Counted from the first letter of the stretch, positions 29,201 through 38,323 are shown. The stretch is DNA of 64,000 nt from Terriglobia bacterium (GCA_020073345.1 JAIQFI010000021.1:33085-97084), one strand, 5' to 3'. Numbers and translations: made by a program. Notes: generated from the sequence alone by a model not told the origin.

Positions 29201-29908
29201 CTATTTGATGTGACCTTGGGTGAAGTCGCGGTTGTTCTCTTCACACGAGTACTCGATCAGTTCCTGGCCGGGCTTCATGCGCGTAAAGACTCGCTGATTC
29301 TTCCACGGTTTGGTGTAGTACACCGGGTCATCAACGGTAACTTCGTACGCCAGATGATCGGGATCGGTGTAACGGAACGTCTGGATCAAATGCATCTTGT
29401 CGGAATGCGGATGTCCGATGGTGTCGAGCCGCGTCTTGCCGTTGAAACCCACGGTATCCACAACCAGCGTGTCCCCATCGAACTTTCCGATGGAATGGCC
29501 GAACCAGGTAGGCTCGACGTCCGCCGGGTGCCCGCGCCCATCGATGTAAACAACGTGGAACCAGGTGCTCTGCTCAAACAGAAAGGCCAGGTATTTCGCG
29601 TTCTGCATGATCTGGATGGGATAGCCACCCACGTTCACGGAACGCATCATGCCGAAGGGCAGGCAGTGGCCGGTGTAGTCGAACTTGGCCGGGTCGTAGT
29701 TCTTAAAGTTGTCGGCGCCCGCGGGCGAAAACGGCAGCGCGCCAGCGCCCTTCTGATCTTGGCGATCCAGGCTCATATCGGGAACGTAAGGATGGTCCCA
29801 GACTCCCTGAAAGTCAGGCCTCTCATCCGGCATACGCGGGATTTTGGAAGACTGACCCCAGGTCATCGGGATCGTGAGCAGAACGGCGAACACGGCGTAG
29901 TGTTTCAT
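29201..29908 (-). CDS. Lone, shorter member of the secreted two-cysteine family
   Basis: This 235-residue exported protein has a signal peptide of about 18 residues (ending TWG|QSS). It shares the C-terminal core of the nine-gene array at 41.8-49.2 kb: C before LPFG, the F/W-H-V-V-YIDGRGHP block, the GHSIGKFDGDTLVVDTVGFNGKTRLD stretch (interrupted elsewhere by other residues), TVDDPVYYTKPW, and a final E-x-x-C-E-EN. The proline-rich DGKP double repeat of the array members is reduced to DERPDFQGVW. The function is unknown. It ends next to the toxin-antitoxin module on the opposite strand. Confidence 0.72.
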   Translation of the reverse strand: MKHYAVFAVLLTIPMTWGQSSKIPRMPDERPDFQGVWDHPYVPDMSLDRQDQKGAGALPFSPAGADNFKNYDPAKFDYTGHCLPFGMMRSVNVGGYPIQIMQNAKYLAFLFEQSTWFHVVYIDGRGHPADVEPTWFGHSIGKFDGDTLVVDTVGFNGKTRLDTIGHPHSDKMHLIQTFRYTDPDHLAYEVTVDDPVYYTKPWKNQRVFTRMKPGQELIEYSCEENNRDFTQGHIK

Positions 29909-29933
29909 GAGGATGCCCCCATGCCGATTCTAC

Positions 29934-32129
29934 TCACTTTTGATTGAACAAGTCAGACCGGTCGACGCGCTCGCCCTTGAAGAAAACCGTCGAGACGCGT
30001 TCGGTGGCCGAAATATCCTGCAGCGGATTGCCATCCACCAGCAGCAGGCTGGCGTCGTAGCCTTTGCGGATGAGGCCGATACGCTGATCGGCGCGCAGCA
30101 GGCGAGCCGCGTTATACGTCGCTCCCTGCAAGGCGGCCGCGGGTGGAATCCCCGCCTCTACCCAGAGCTGCAGCTCGCGATGGACGCCCGGACCGTGGAC
30201 GACCATCGGGTTGCCGGCATCGGTACCGGTTACCAGCGTCACGCCCGCGCGATAGGCTGCGGCCAAGTTCAGCTTGGCTAAGTCGAGCCGGAATGGGTAG
30301 GCGCCGATCGCCTTACGCGCGGCTTGGGCGCCCGGAGAATTGAGGCTGTCTTTAACCTGCGCGAACCATGGTCGCGGGACGACTTGCTGCACCAGGGATC
30401 GATCCAGCAGGTCGGTCTTGCCGTCGACGTAAGCCTGCATAGCCTCCATCACCGAGAGCGTCGGATCGTAGGTCACGCCCATCGCTTTCATCTTGGTGAA
30501 GATCGCTTCGGGGATGCGGTCGCGCATCGCGCCGTGTTCAATACCGTCAACGCCCGCGCCCAGCGCTTCGGCCACATCCTGGGCGTTGCCGGTGTGGGTG
30601 ACGATGGGCAGCTTGGCGGCATGCGCGGCGTCGGAAATGGCCCTGAGAATCGCGGGATCCATGCGGTTGAAGATCGCACTGCCGCCGCCCCCTTCGAGGA
30701 TGGCCTTGATGCCGTCGACACCGCGCTGTTTCAGGTCATTTACTTGGGTGCGCGCTTCGTCGGCGGATTTTGGCAGGCGAACGAACTGCGCATCGAAGTT
30801 TGTCCGAAACGATTCCGGTATGTACTGCGAGTACTCGGTTCCGTGGCCCCCCGCTGTAGTGAACAGCGGTCCTACCGCGAACAATTCTGCTCCCAGGTGC
30901 TCGCCCGAAGCGATGGTCGCGCGATGCTTCAGCACCATGTCCAGCTGGTCGCCCGCGCTTTTCACCGCCGTGACTCCGCTGAACAGGTAAGCAGCCAATT
31001 CGCGATCGAAGGTCGCGTCCGGGTTTTGATAAGCCTGCGGATCGGTGATCGGAAGTCCCGGTGATCCCAAGTGAACGTGCACGTCGATCAGTCCGGGCAG
31101 CAGCGTCTTGCCGGCGGCTTCGATGGCGTCGGCGCGCAGCGACTTGGCGTCGGGCGCCGGTCCTGTGAAGATTTCGGCGATCTTGCCGTCCTTGATCAGC
31201 ACGGAGCCCTGGTCGATCACGGTGCCGTCGCCCAGGAACAGGCGTGCATCGCGAATCAGTGCGGTGCGGTTCCGCTGGACTTCGCGGCTCAGAACTTTTT
31301 CCTTGGCGATATTGGTCTTGGCATGCATCTGCCAGGCGCCTAGTACGATGAACGGACCTAGCACCGCGAGCAACCATAGCTTGGCCGCCGGGCGGAGTTT
31401 CTCTTCTTTTTCCCAGCGGAATAGCTTAGCGGCGAGGAGGGTGCCAAGTGTAGCGGTCAAAGCGAGCGCGCCCACAGAGGCTAGATTATCGAACAGCGTT
31501 TCCCTGCCCCGCAGGATCGGCTGCAGGCCGCTAGTGAAATACGTCGAAGGGATGAACTGCGCCACAGTCTGGAGCCAGGGCGGGAAGGCCGCGATCGGGA
31601 ACGTAATCCCTCCCAGGAACAGCAGGGGGAAATAGAAGAGCTGTGTGAGCAGCACGCCTTCCTGCATGGAGTTGACCAGCGCCGCGATGATGCCGCCCAG
31701 GGACGCGAACGCCAACAATCCCAGGCTGACGAAAATCAGCAAGGAGACCGGCTGCGTCGGCCAGGGCGCGCCCAGGAAGCGGTGGGCGAGCGTGACCATA
31801 AAGACGATGTTCGGCACTTGCAGCACCAGCGAGGTGACCATTCCGGAGACGATAATCGCTCCCGGCCCTATGGGCGCGACCTTGAAACGGCGAAGGATAT
31901 TCTGTTCTCGATCCTGCACGGCGCGCATCCCCACGCCGAACAAGCCGCTCCCGAGCACGCCTAGGCCCAGCACGATGTTCACAACTTGCAGACCATTGCC
32001 ACCGCCACCGTTCACTCCAGCGATGCCGAAGAAAATTAGCGGGAATATATAGCTGAAAAACAGGGCCACGCGGTTGCGCAGCGTCAACAGCAGATTCATG
32101 CGGATCTGAGTCAAATAAGAATTCAGCAC
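29934..32129 (-). CDS. ABC-2 permease fused to an amidohydrolase
   Basis: This 731-residue fusion carries an ABC-2-type exporter permease (1-240) with six helices and the family loop around QDREQNILRRFKVAPIGP. A seventh helix (250-268) follows, then a complete metal-dependent amidohydrolase (about 285-731). Its ligands are HVH (351-353), K475 in GIKAILEGG, H512 in VTHTGN, H532 in IEHGAM and Asp in TGTDAGNP. With a cytoplasmic N-terminus, seven helices put the enzyme outside the membrane. It starts 4 bp after its ATPase partner. Export coupled to hydrolysis of the cargo, or of a periplasmic precursor, is a reasonable inference. The reading frame is continuous, so it is not an annotation artefact. 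Confidence 0.85.
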   Translation of the reverse strand: MLNSYLTQIRMNLLLTLRNRVALFFSYIFPLIFFGIAGVNGGGGNGLQVVNIVLGLGVLGSGLFGVGMRAVQDREQNILRRFKVAPIGPGAIIVSGMVTSLVLQVPNIVFMVTLAHRFLGAPWPTQPVSLLIFVSLGLLAFASLGGIIAALVNSMQEGVLLTQLFYFPLLFLGGITFPIAAFPPWLQTVAQFIPSTYFTSGLQPILRGRETLFDNLASVGALALTATLGTLLAAKLFRWEKEEKLRPAAKLWLLAVLGPFIVLGAWQMHAKTNIAKEKVLSREVQRNRTALIRDARLFLGDGTVIDQGSVLIKDGKIAEIFTGPAPDAKSLRADAIEAAGKTLLPGLIDVHVHLGSPGLPITDPQAYQNPDATFDRELAAYLFSGVTAVKSAGDQLDMVLKHRATIASGEHLGAELFAVGPLFTTAGGHGTEYSQYIPESFRTNFDAQFVRLPKSADEARTQVNDLKQRGVDGIKAILEGGGGSAIFNRMDPAILRAISDAAHAAKLPIVTHTGNAQDVAEALGAGVDGIEHGAMRDRIPEAIFTKMKAMGVTYDPTLSVMEAMQAYVDGKTDLLDRSLVQQVVPRPWFAQVKDSLNSPGAQAARKAIGAYPFRLDLAKLNLAAAYRAGVTLVTGTDAGNPMVVHGPGVHRELQLWVEAGIPPAAALQGATYNAARLLRADQRIGLIRKGYDASLLLVDGNPLQDISATERVSTVFFKGERVDRSDLFNQK

Positions 32130-32133
32130 AGGC

Positions 32134-33054
32134 CTAGTCCCTCAGCTTCTTTCCGGTCAGTTCGATGAATACGTCTTCGAGCGTGGGCCGCTTCAGGTGA
32201 ATATCTTCGAGCTCCAGCCCTTTCTGGTCGATCCACTTGATCAGATCGGGCAGCGTTCGCGCGGGGCGCGTCGAATGGACCACGAGAGTCTTGCAATCGT
32301 CACTGAGCGAATGCTTGGCGACGGCTTCGAAAGTCGGCAGTTCCGCGGGCATTGGGTGCGCGGTGACCAATTCGATGCGGGACTGTCCGAAAACGCGTTC
32401 CTGCAGATCGTGAGGCGAACCCATTGCCACGATCTTGCCTTCGTCGATAATGGCTACGCGGTCGCACAGGCGTTCCGCTTCCTCGATATAGTGCGTCGTC
32501 AGCAGAATGGTGCATTTGGCGGCCCGGAGCTCCTCGATCAGCGTATGGATTTCCAGGCGTACCTGGGGATCAAGGCCGGTGGTCGGCTCATCCAGAAAGA
32601 CGAGGCTGGGATCGTTGACCAGCGCCAGAGCCAGGGCCACACGCTGCTTCTGACCGCCGGATAGTTTCGAATAGAACTCGTTGCGCTTGTCCCACAATTG
32701 CAGGCGCTGGAGCAGCTTGTTGCAATCGCCCTTGCGCGAATAGAAAGCCGCGAACCACTCCAGGGCCTCGTGCACGCGAAGCTTGTCGGGCATGTTGGTC
32801 GCCTGCAGGCACACGCCGATACGATCCTTCAGGGAGTTCTTCGAAACCTCGGGGTCGAAGCCGAGCACCTTGACCTGGCCCTGAGAGCGCGCGCGCAGAC
32901 CCTCCAGGATTTCGACGGTGGTGGTCTTGCCGGCTCCATTGGGCCCTAGCAGGCCGAACACTTCGCCTTGACTGACGTCGAAATCGATGCCGCGCACGGC
33001 TTCGAAGTCGCCATAGGCTTTATGGAGTCCTGATACTTGGATGACGGGTTCCAT
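32134..33054 (-). CDS. ABC transporter ATP-binding protein (ABC-2 exporter)
   Basis: This 306-residue ATPase of the CcmA/DRA family has Walker A GPNGAGKTT (37-45), signature LSGGQKQR, Walker B LVFLDEPTTGLD and switch His in TTHYIEEA. The C-terminal domain ends RPTLEDVFIELTGKKLRD, typical of DrrA/NodI-like exporters of drugs, lipids or polysaccharides. It is the first gene of a two-gene operon with the permease-amidohydrolase fusion. The upstream 100 bp to the next gene carries no recognised feature. Confidence 0.93.
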   Translation of the reverse strand: MEPVIQVSGLHKAYGDFEAVRGIDFDVSQGEVFGLLGPNGAGKTTTVEILEGLRARSQGQVKVLGFDPEVSKNSLKDRIGVCLQATNMPDKLRVHEALEWFAAFYSRKGDCNKLLQRLQLWDKRNEFYSKLSGGQKQRVALALALVNDPSLVFLDEPTTGLDPQVRLEIHTLIEELRAAKCTILLTTHYIEEAERLCDRVAIIDEGKIVAMGSPHDLQERVFGQSRIELVTAHPMPAELPTFEAVAKHSLSDDCKTLVVHSTRPARTLPDLIKWIDQKGLELEDIHLKRPTLEDVFIELTGKKLRD

Positions 33055-33155
33055 GTTTTGGTTGAGTCTATTCTAGTGGGCCTGGATCTTATGCCTACCG
33101 CCTATTCGGTGAACGGCGGAAAAACCAGGACGAACGGCGTCCAAGGAACGGATGG

Positions 33156-33986
33156 TTACACCTTCTGATTACGGCGCAGCCGGTAAAGTTCCGGCGTAAG
33201 GGACTTCTCCTTCAGCTTCTTCCAGTCGTCGGCGACGTGAATCATCCGGCCGGTCACGTGGTTGGACTGGTTGGAGGCCAGAAACAGGGCCAGTTCGATC
33301 TGCTTTTCCGCCGGGACACCGCCGGTCATCCGCACCTGGCGCGCCACCTCGACCTCCCGCCAGCCTGCCCGGTCGCCCGCGGCCAGGATTTGATCGGTCA
33401 TATGCGTGTACGTCTCGCCCGGAGACAGGCAGTTCACCTGCACGTTGTAATCGGCGACTTCCTCCGCCAGGCTTTCGACAAACCGCACCACGGCCGTTTT
33501 GGTGGCGCTATGGACGGCGAAATTCGGGCGGGAGGGCAGCGCGCCGCCAACGCCGGCGATCACGATGATCTTGCCGTTGCGCCGCTCGATCATCTGGGGC
33601 AGCACCGCACGGCACGCGTTGAGCACGCCGATCAGGTTGGTATGAACGATCTCATGCCACGACTTCGGCGATGTTTCGACGAAAGGCCCGATAGGGCCGA
33701 GGATCGCCGCCGCGCATACCAGGACCTGCACCGGGTTGCCGAACTGGACCCGCATTCGTTCCAGCGCGGCGGATACCTGTTCGTAATCGCAGACGTCGGC
33801 GCGGATGCGCAGGGCGGCGCCGCCACCATGTTCGATTTCCAGGTGGCACAGGTCGAGCTCGGCCTTGCTGCGCGCCAGCAGCCCCACGCGCGCGCCTCTT
33901 CCCGCAAAACCGATGGCCAGCCGTTTGCCGATTCCCCGCCCCGCTCCCGTGACCAGCACGGGGACTGCTTTGAAAGAGTGCACCAC
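33156..33986 (-). CDS. SDR-family protein with His in place of the catalytic Tyr
   Basis: This 276-residue Rossmann protein has TGAGRGIGKR for cofactor binding and the general SDR order. The active-site motif, however, reads H-S-A-T-K (in FAVHSATKTAV) instead of Tyr-xxx-Lys, and the usual catalytic Ser strand reads VIAGVGG rather than NxSS. NAD(P) binding should persist, while classical dehydrogenase chemistry is doubtful. It may be a structural or regulatory homologue, or use a different acid. Translation starts at GTG 33986 or GTG 33983. It is not obviously in an operon. Confidence 0.8.
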   Translation of the reverse strand: MVHSFKAVPVLVTGAGRGIGKRLAIGFAGRGARVGLLARSKAELDLCHLEIEHGGGAALRIRADVCDYEQVSAALERMRVQFGNPVQVLVCAAAILGPIGPFVETSPKSWHEIVHTNLIGVLNACRAVLPQMIERRNGKIIVIAGVGGALPSRPNFAVHSATKTAVVRFVESLAEEVADYNVQVNCLSPGETYTHMTDQILAAGDRAGWREVEVARQVRMTGGVPAEKQIELALFLASNQSNHVTGRMIHVADDWKKLKEKSLTPELYRLRRNQKV

Positions 33987-34008
33987 AAGACAAGGTAGTA
34001 CAAATACG

Positions 34009-35658
34009 CTACGGCTGCTGATACGGGGCAGCCGCGTACACGATTTTGCCGCCGACCATGGTCAGCAGCGATTCGATGCCGCCGACCTGGTCTACCGGCA
34101 CGGTCACGTAGTCCTTGGATAGAACTGCGAGATCGGCATACTTGCCGATTTCAAGAGATCCGCGCCGCGTTTCATCGAACGAGAACCAGGCGCTGCCGAG
34201 CGTGTACAGCCGCAGGGCTTCGGCCCGGCTGGGTGTTTCCTCGGGGCCACGAATCGCGACACCGGCGACGGTTTTCCCGTCCAGGAACCACTGGAGCGCG
34301 GTGAACGGATTGTAGGACGCGACGCGGTGCGCGTCGGTTCCCGCCCCGATCGCCACGCCGAGCCTGGCGCCGGTGACCACGGGCGGCGCGCGCCGGGCGG
34401 CCTCGACACCGGAGGTCTGGCGAAACTGATCACCGCCGAAATACATGGCGTCCTGCACGGTCCAGCCGACGCCCAGGGCTTTCATCCGGCGGAGACTTAA
34501 CTCCGAAGCATCGTTCAAGTGCGCGATGGACCAGCGCAGGTCCTTGATGGGTACTTCTTTGTTGACAGCCTCAAAAATATCGAGGAGCTGGTTGACAGAC
34601 CCGTCGCTGCCCCAGTGCATGGTCAGGGACATGCCGTGCTCGGCCGCCCATTTCACGATCTGCGCGTATTTCTCCTTGTCGGTGGCGCTGGGACGATTGT
34701 TGTTGTTCATCGCTGCCGTGATGCGCTCGCCCAGGCCGTTGAACTTGAGCATGTCGTCGCCGAAGCCCATGGGCAGCAGCTGCGTGAGGTTCTTGAATTC
34801 CTCGAACTCGCCTCCGGTGTTGTTACTGCACAGCGTGTAAGCCACGCGCATGGTGAGCTGGCCCTGACGCCAGACTTGGAAGAGAGCTTGATAATCCGAG
34901 GGGAGCAGGTTATTCCCTCCTGGATCGACAACGCCGGTCATTCCCAGGCGGTTCAGCTCGCGGAAGAATTTCTTCGTGCCGTCGACTTGCTGATCAAAGG
35001 TGGGCTTGGGGAGCCGGTCGAACAGGGCGATGATGGCGGCCTGGCCTCCGGTAATCCCACCGGTCAGCTTGCCGGCGGCGTCTTTTTCGAGTTTCCCGCC
35101 AGAGGGCAGATCGGCGTCGGTGGCGATGCTAAGCGCGCGGAGACCGGCTGGCGTCAGAATCGCCCAGCCGTAGCCGAGCTGTACGTAGACGGGATTATCG
35201 GGCGCGGCGGCGACGAGCTCGGCCTGGGTCGGACGGCGGCGTTCCTGAAACTGGTCCACATTCCAGCCGCCCGCGACGATCAACCAGGATCCCGGCTGCA
35301 TGGTCTTTGCAGCGTCGCGGATGCGGCCGAGAGCTTCAGTAAGCGATCGTGCGCCGATCCAGTTCACTTCAGTGCTGAAGCTAAGCGCGGCGCGAATGGC
35401 ATGCAGATGGGAATCGATCAGGCCGGGGATCACGGTGCGTCCCTGGAGGTCGATCGAGCGCGTGGACGGGCCGGCCAGCTTGCGGATGTCTGCGGTGCTG
35501 CCGACTGCCTGAATCCTGCCGCCGCGGATGGCGATCGCTTCACGAATCGAGGACTGGCTGTCGACGGTGAGAATTTTGCCGTTGATCAGAATGGCATCGG
35601 CGGACTGGGACCACGCAGCGGCCGAGAGTGCGAAGACGAGCCCCGCTAGGCGAATCAT
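34009..35658 (-). CDS. Exported amidohydrolase, YtcJ-like
   Basis: This 549-residue amidohydrolase of the YtcJ/NfdA branch has a signal peptide (about 1-18, AAAWSQ). The small beta-sandwich around residues 20-70 precedes the barrel metal motif DSHLHA (H84, H86). The middle contains LTMHWGSDG and WSIAHLND with further ligands, and IGAGTDAHR supplies the catalytic Asp near the C-terminus. Relatives hydrolyse N-acyl amino acids or amides. It lies between the SDR and the PspC gene on one strand, with gaps of 22 and 9 bp, so a short operon is possible. Confidence 0.88.
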   Translation of the reverse strand: MIRLAGLVFALSAAAWSQSADAILINGKILTVDSQSSIREAIAIRGGRIQAVGSTADIRKLAGPSTRSIDLQGRTVIPGLIDSHLHAIRAALSFSTEVNWIGARSLTEALGRIRDAAKTMQPGSWLIVAGGWNVDQFQERRRPTQAELVAAAPDNPVYVQLGYGWAILTPAGLRALSIATDADLPSGGKLEKDAAGKLTGGITGGQAAIIALFDRLPKPTFDQQVDGTKKFFRELNRLGMTGVVDPGGNNLLPSDYQALFQVWRQGQLTMRVAYTLCSNNTGGEFEEFKNLTQLLPMGFGDDMLKFNGLGERITAAMNNNNRPSATDKEKYAQIVKWAAEHGMSLTMHWGSDGSVNQLLDIFEAVNKEVPIKDLRWSIAHLNDASELSLRRMKALGVGWTVQDAMYFGGDQFRQTSGVEAARRAPPVVTGARLGVAIGAGTDAHRVASYNPFTALQWFLDGKTVAGVAIRGPEETPSRAEALRLYTLGSAWFSFDETRRGSLEIGKYADLAVLSKDYVTVPVDQVGGIESLLTMVGGKIVYAAAPYQQP

Positions 35659-35667
35659 CCCCCAATA

Positions 35668-35994
35668 TTAGCTCGTCGCATGAACTTCGGAGGCGCGAAC
35701 CGGCAGGCCGTAATCGACCGGCATAATTATACTCGCCACGATGTACGCCAGCAGCACCATGCCGCCCGTGCAAAAGAACGCCGCCACGACTGCGATCCGG
35801 ATGAGCGTGACGTCAACATCCAGGTACCTGGCCAAGCCGGCGCAGACTCCGGCCCATTTCTTGTCGTAGGCCAGCCGGTAAAGCCGGCGGGGAGCCTGAT
35901 ACTGCGCCGACGATGTCCGGCCGGTCTGGCGGCCGCATTCCGAGCAATAGTTCGCTGTGTCCTGGAGCTGGGTGCCACAACCGGTGCAGTACAT
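35668..35994 (-). CDS. PspC-domain protein with N-terminal zinc ribbon
   Basis: This 108-residue membrane protein combines a zinc ribbon (C3, C6, C17, C20) with a PspC domain: RLYRLAYDKKWAGVCAGLARYLDVDVTLIRI, then one transmembrane helix (about 65-90). PspC proteins sense envelope stress in the phage-shock response. A GGAGG site precedes the ATG. No other psp genes are near, so it may work alone. Confidence 0.85.
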   Translation of the reverse strand: MYCTGCGTQLQDTANYCSECGRQTGRTSSAQYQAPRRLYRLAYDKKWAGVCAGLARYLDVDVTLIRIAVVAAFFCTGGMVLLAYIVASIIMPVDYGLPVRASEVHATS

Positions 35995-36040
35995 GGAAGC
36001 CTCCTGGATTGTAGATACGGGGTGAGCCGGGGAAAAGTTC

Positions 36041-36304
36041 CTAGATCAAACGGTCGTATTCTGCATGTCCGCCGATCCAATACCAGACAGCCCGGTTCCC
36101 CCGGAGAACGGCAAGGGCGCGATACTCCAGGCCAATACGCGCCGAATAGATGTGATCTTCGCCCTCAAGCTTCTTGAAATGCAGACCGGGATGAGCGGGA
36201 TTGTTTCGAAAAGCACGATAAGCTCGCTTCGCATCCTCTTGAACGTCCGCCGGTAGATGCTTGAACAACCGCCAGAATTGGCGAGTCGTCCGCGACTCGA
36301 TCAA
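36041..36304 (-). CDS. RelE/ParE-superfamily toxin-like protein
   Basis: This 87-residue basic protein has the compact RelE-like pattern: start TRQFWRLFKHLPADVQEDAKRAYRAF, then the strands HFKKLEG-x-x-HIYSARIG-x-x-YRAL and VWYWIGGHAEYDRLI. Arg and His/Tyr residues sit where mRNA-interferase residues occur in relatives. It overlaps the upstream antitoxin gene by 4 bp (ATGA), the usual layout of a type II toxin-antitoxin pair with the antitoxin first. Confidence 0.8.
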   Translation of the reverse strand: MIESRTTRQFWRLFKHLPADVQEDAKRAYRAFRNNPAHPGLHFKKLEGEDHIYSARIGLEYRALAVLRGNRAVWYWIGGHAEYDRLI

Positions 36305-36516
36305 AGCAAATCGTCCAAAGGCACGGTCTCGCCACGATCGTCTTCTTGCAGAGCCTCGCTGGCCAGCCGCCTGATAACATCGCGCTTTTCTTCGAAACGC
36401 TTTTTCCAGGCCTCTTCATCCGCGATAGAGGCCAGGATCTGTGAGGCGATCGCGTCTTGCTGGTCGGGCGGGAGGGTGCTGACCTTTTCCAACGCCTTTT
36501 CCAGCAGCGTGCTCAT
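36301..36516 (-). CDS. Antitoxin-like protein of the RelE/ParE pair
   Basis: This 71-residue acidic helical protein (TLPPDQQDAIASQILASIADEEAW, then an acidic tail ending RGETVPLDDLL) matches short antitoxins that wrap the toxin with an extended C-terminus. No DNA-binding fold is obvious, so autoregulation may be weak or use the toxin complex. It is translationally coupled to the toxin. Confidence 0.72.
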   Translation of the reverse strand: MSTLLEKALEKVSTLPPDQQDAIASQILASIADEEAWKKRFEEKRDVIRRLASEALQEDDRGETVPLDDLL

Positions 36517-36565
36517 GCCATCAGCCTACCAAAACTAACAAACGGTCGATGGCAGCCGCAGGCTC

Positions 36566-38323
36566 TTACTCCGGTAGCCCGAACGAGACAATATTCGTCC
36601 CCACCGCGATGGCGACGTACTGCTTGTTGTCGAACATATATGTCATCGGCGACGCTTTCCAAACCTGGTTGGTCGGGAACTGCCACAGGATCTTGCCGTT
36701 GGCCGCGTCGACCGCCATGAACGATCCACTGTTTTCGCCGTAGAACACCAGTCCAGAAGCAGTCGACATCACGCCCGCCGAAGCGGTCTGGGGCGTGGTG
36801 ACCTGGGGGACGTCGAAGGCGATTTCGCCGGTCTGGATGTTGATCGCGCGCAGGAATTTTTCGTACGTCTCGCCGGGCGCAGGACGCGCCGCGCCCCCCA
36901 TATAGCCCTTGCCCGCCTGCCATTCGCCGTGACGCGGCGAAAAGTTATTGCAGCGCTCTAGCGCACTGAAGTAATAGAAACCCGTCGCCGGGTTGAACGA
37001 AGTGGAATACCAGTTGGCTCCGCCCTGGAATCCCGGGCACACGTAGGTATCGCCATTCGCGTCTTTGGGCAGGTTCTTCATAACTGGACGGCCGTCCTTG
37101 CCGATCGTCCCGTCGGCCCAGTTGAGCTTCCTCAGAAACTGCTTGCCGAGCAGCAACTGGCCGTTGGTGCGATCGAGCACATAGAAAAATCCATTGCGAT
37201 TCGCCTGCAGCAGCAACTTGCGAGGCTGGCCCTGCCAGTTGGTGTCGACCAGCACGGGCGGCTCCTGCGCATCCCAATCGTGGACGTCGTGCGGCGTGAA
37301 CTGGTAATACCATTTGAGCTTGCCGGTCTTGGCTTCCAGCGCGAGGATCGAATCGGTGTAGAGATTGTCGCCCTCGCGCTCACCGCCGTCGAAATCGGGA
37401 CCGGGATTGCCGACCGGCCAGAACACCGTATCGAGCTGTGCGTCGTACGTCCCGGTCATCCACGTTGCGCCGGAGCGATGCTCGAGATCTTTGCCCTTCC
37501 ACGTTTCGGAACCGGGCTCACCGGGCAGAGGCACGGTCCAGAATCGCCAGACTTCCTTACCGGTGGTCTGATCGAAGGCCGCGACGAACCCGCGGACACC
37601 TTCGTCGCCACCCGCCGTTCCAGAGATGACTAAGTTGCCGACGGTCAGCGGTGCGGATGTCCCGTTGTAATTCTGGTGCCAGTCCGCCATTTCGGTTTCC
37701 CATAGCAGCTCGCCATCGGAGCGGCCGAGCGAGATCATGTGGGCATTGTCGGTGAGCATGAACACGCGATCGCCGGCCACGGCGACGCCACGATTGAATC
37801 CGCCCGCCGCATTACCCGCGATGCCGCGAGTCCGTTCACGCCGATAGCGCCAGATCACGCGGCCGGTGCCCGCATCGAGCGCCCAGCATTCGTTGGCCTG
37901 CGCCACATACATCACGCCATCGACTACCAGGGGCGTGTTTTCGATGGTGTTCGCGCCGGGCATCGGGAAAATCCAACGCGGCGCCAGGCGGGACACATTG
38001 GATTTGTCGATCTGCGTCAGCTTGCTGTAGCGGTTGCCGCTCGGATCGCCGTGGTAGGTCGGCCAATCGGTCTGCGACGTCACCAGACGATAGCGGTTGC
38101 CATCGGCCTTTCGCAGCAGCCGAATTTTCTTGTCATCAGTGCGGATCTGCAGGTCGGTCATACCCTCGGAGAGGACCTGCCCCTGGAGCGTCTGGCCATC
38201 GGTGGTCTGAATGGTCCGGCGAGCGCCGGGAATCGTCTGGGTGCGTGGGATGGCGTCCTGCGCCCACAGGGCGATAGCAATCGCAAAAGCAATACAAATG
38301 CCTGAGATAGAGAGCGTCCGCAT
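36566..38323 (-). CDS. PQQ-dependent dehydrogenase (quinoprotein) with extra N-terminal domain
   Basis: This 585-residue exported beta-propeller quinoprotein has a signal peptide of about 21 residues (ALWAQ). A small beta-rich domain (about 35-85, TDGQTLQGQVLSEG...RLLRKADGNRYR) comes before the propeller. The propeller shows repeated W-docking motifs such as GRVIWRYRRERTRG, GELLWETEMADW, GKEVWRFWTVPLPGEPGSETWKG and GNGGPxxD-like PVGNPGPDFDGG. It should oxidise an alcohol or sugar in the periplasm. No haem motif is present and no adjacent-Cys pair is visible. It is divergent from the sugar operon across 61 bp. Confidence 0.85.
   Translation of the reverse strand: MRTLSISGICIAFAIAIALWAQDAIPRTQTIPGARRTIQTTDGQTLQGQVLSEGMTDLQIRTDDKKIRLLRKADGNRYRLVTSQTDWPTYHGDPSGNRYSKLTQIDKSNVSRLAPRWIFPMPGANTIENTPLVVDGVMYVAQANECWALDAGTGRVIWRYRRERTRGIAGNAAGGFNRGVAVAGDRVFMLTDNAHMISLGRSDGELLWETEMADWHQNYNGTSAPLTVGNLVISGTAGGDEGVRGFVAAFDQTTGKEVWRFWTVPLPGEPGSETWKGKDLEHRSGATWMTGTYDAQLDTVFWPVGNPGPDFDGGEREGDNLYTDSILALEAKTGKLKWYYQFTPHDVHDWDAQEPPVLVDTNWQGQPRKLLLQANRNGFFYVLDRTNGQLLLGKQFLRKLNWADGTIGKDGRPVMKNLPKDANGDTYVCPGFQGGANWYSTSFNPATGFYYFSALERCNNFSPRHGEWQAGKGYMGGAARPAPGETYEKFLRAINIQTGEIAFDVPQVTTPQTASAGVMSTASGLVFYGENSGSFMAVDAANGKILWQFPTNQVWKASPMTYMFDNKQYVAIAVGTNIVSFGLPE

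Noticed and set aside
29087..29947. Plus-strand frame of 286 codons across 29.1-29.9 kb
   Set aside because: It is antisense to the lone two-cysteine family gene; its only informative part is the repeated QHRTTSA stretch from the direct repeat.
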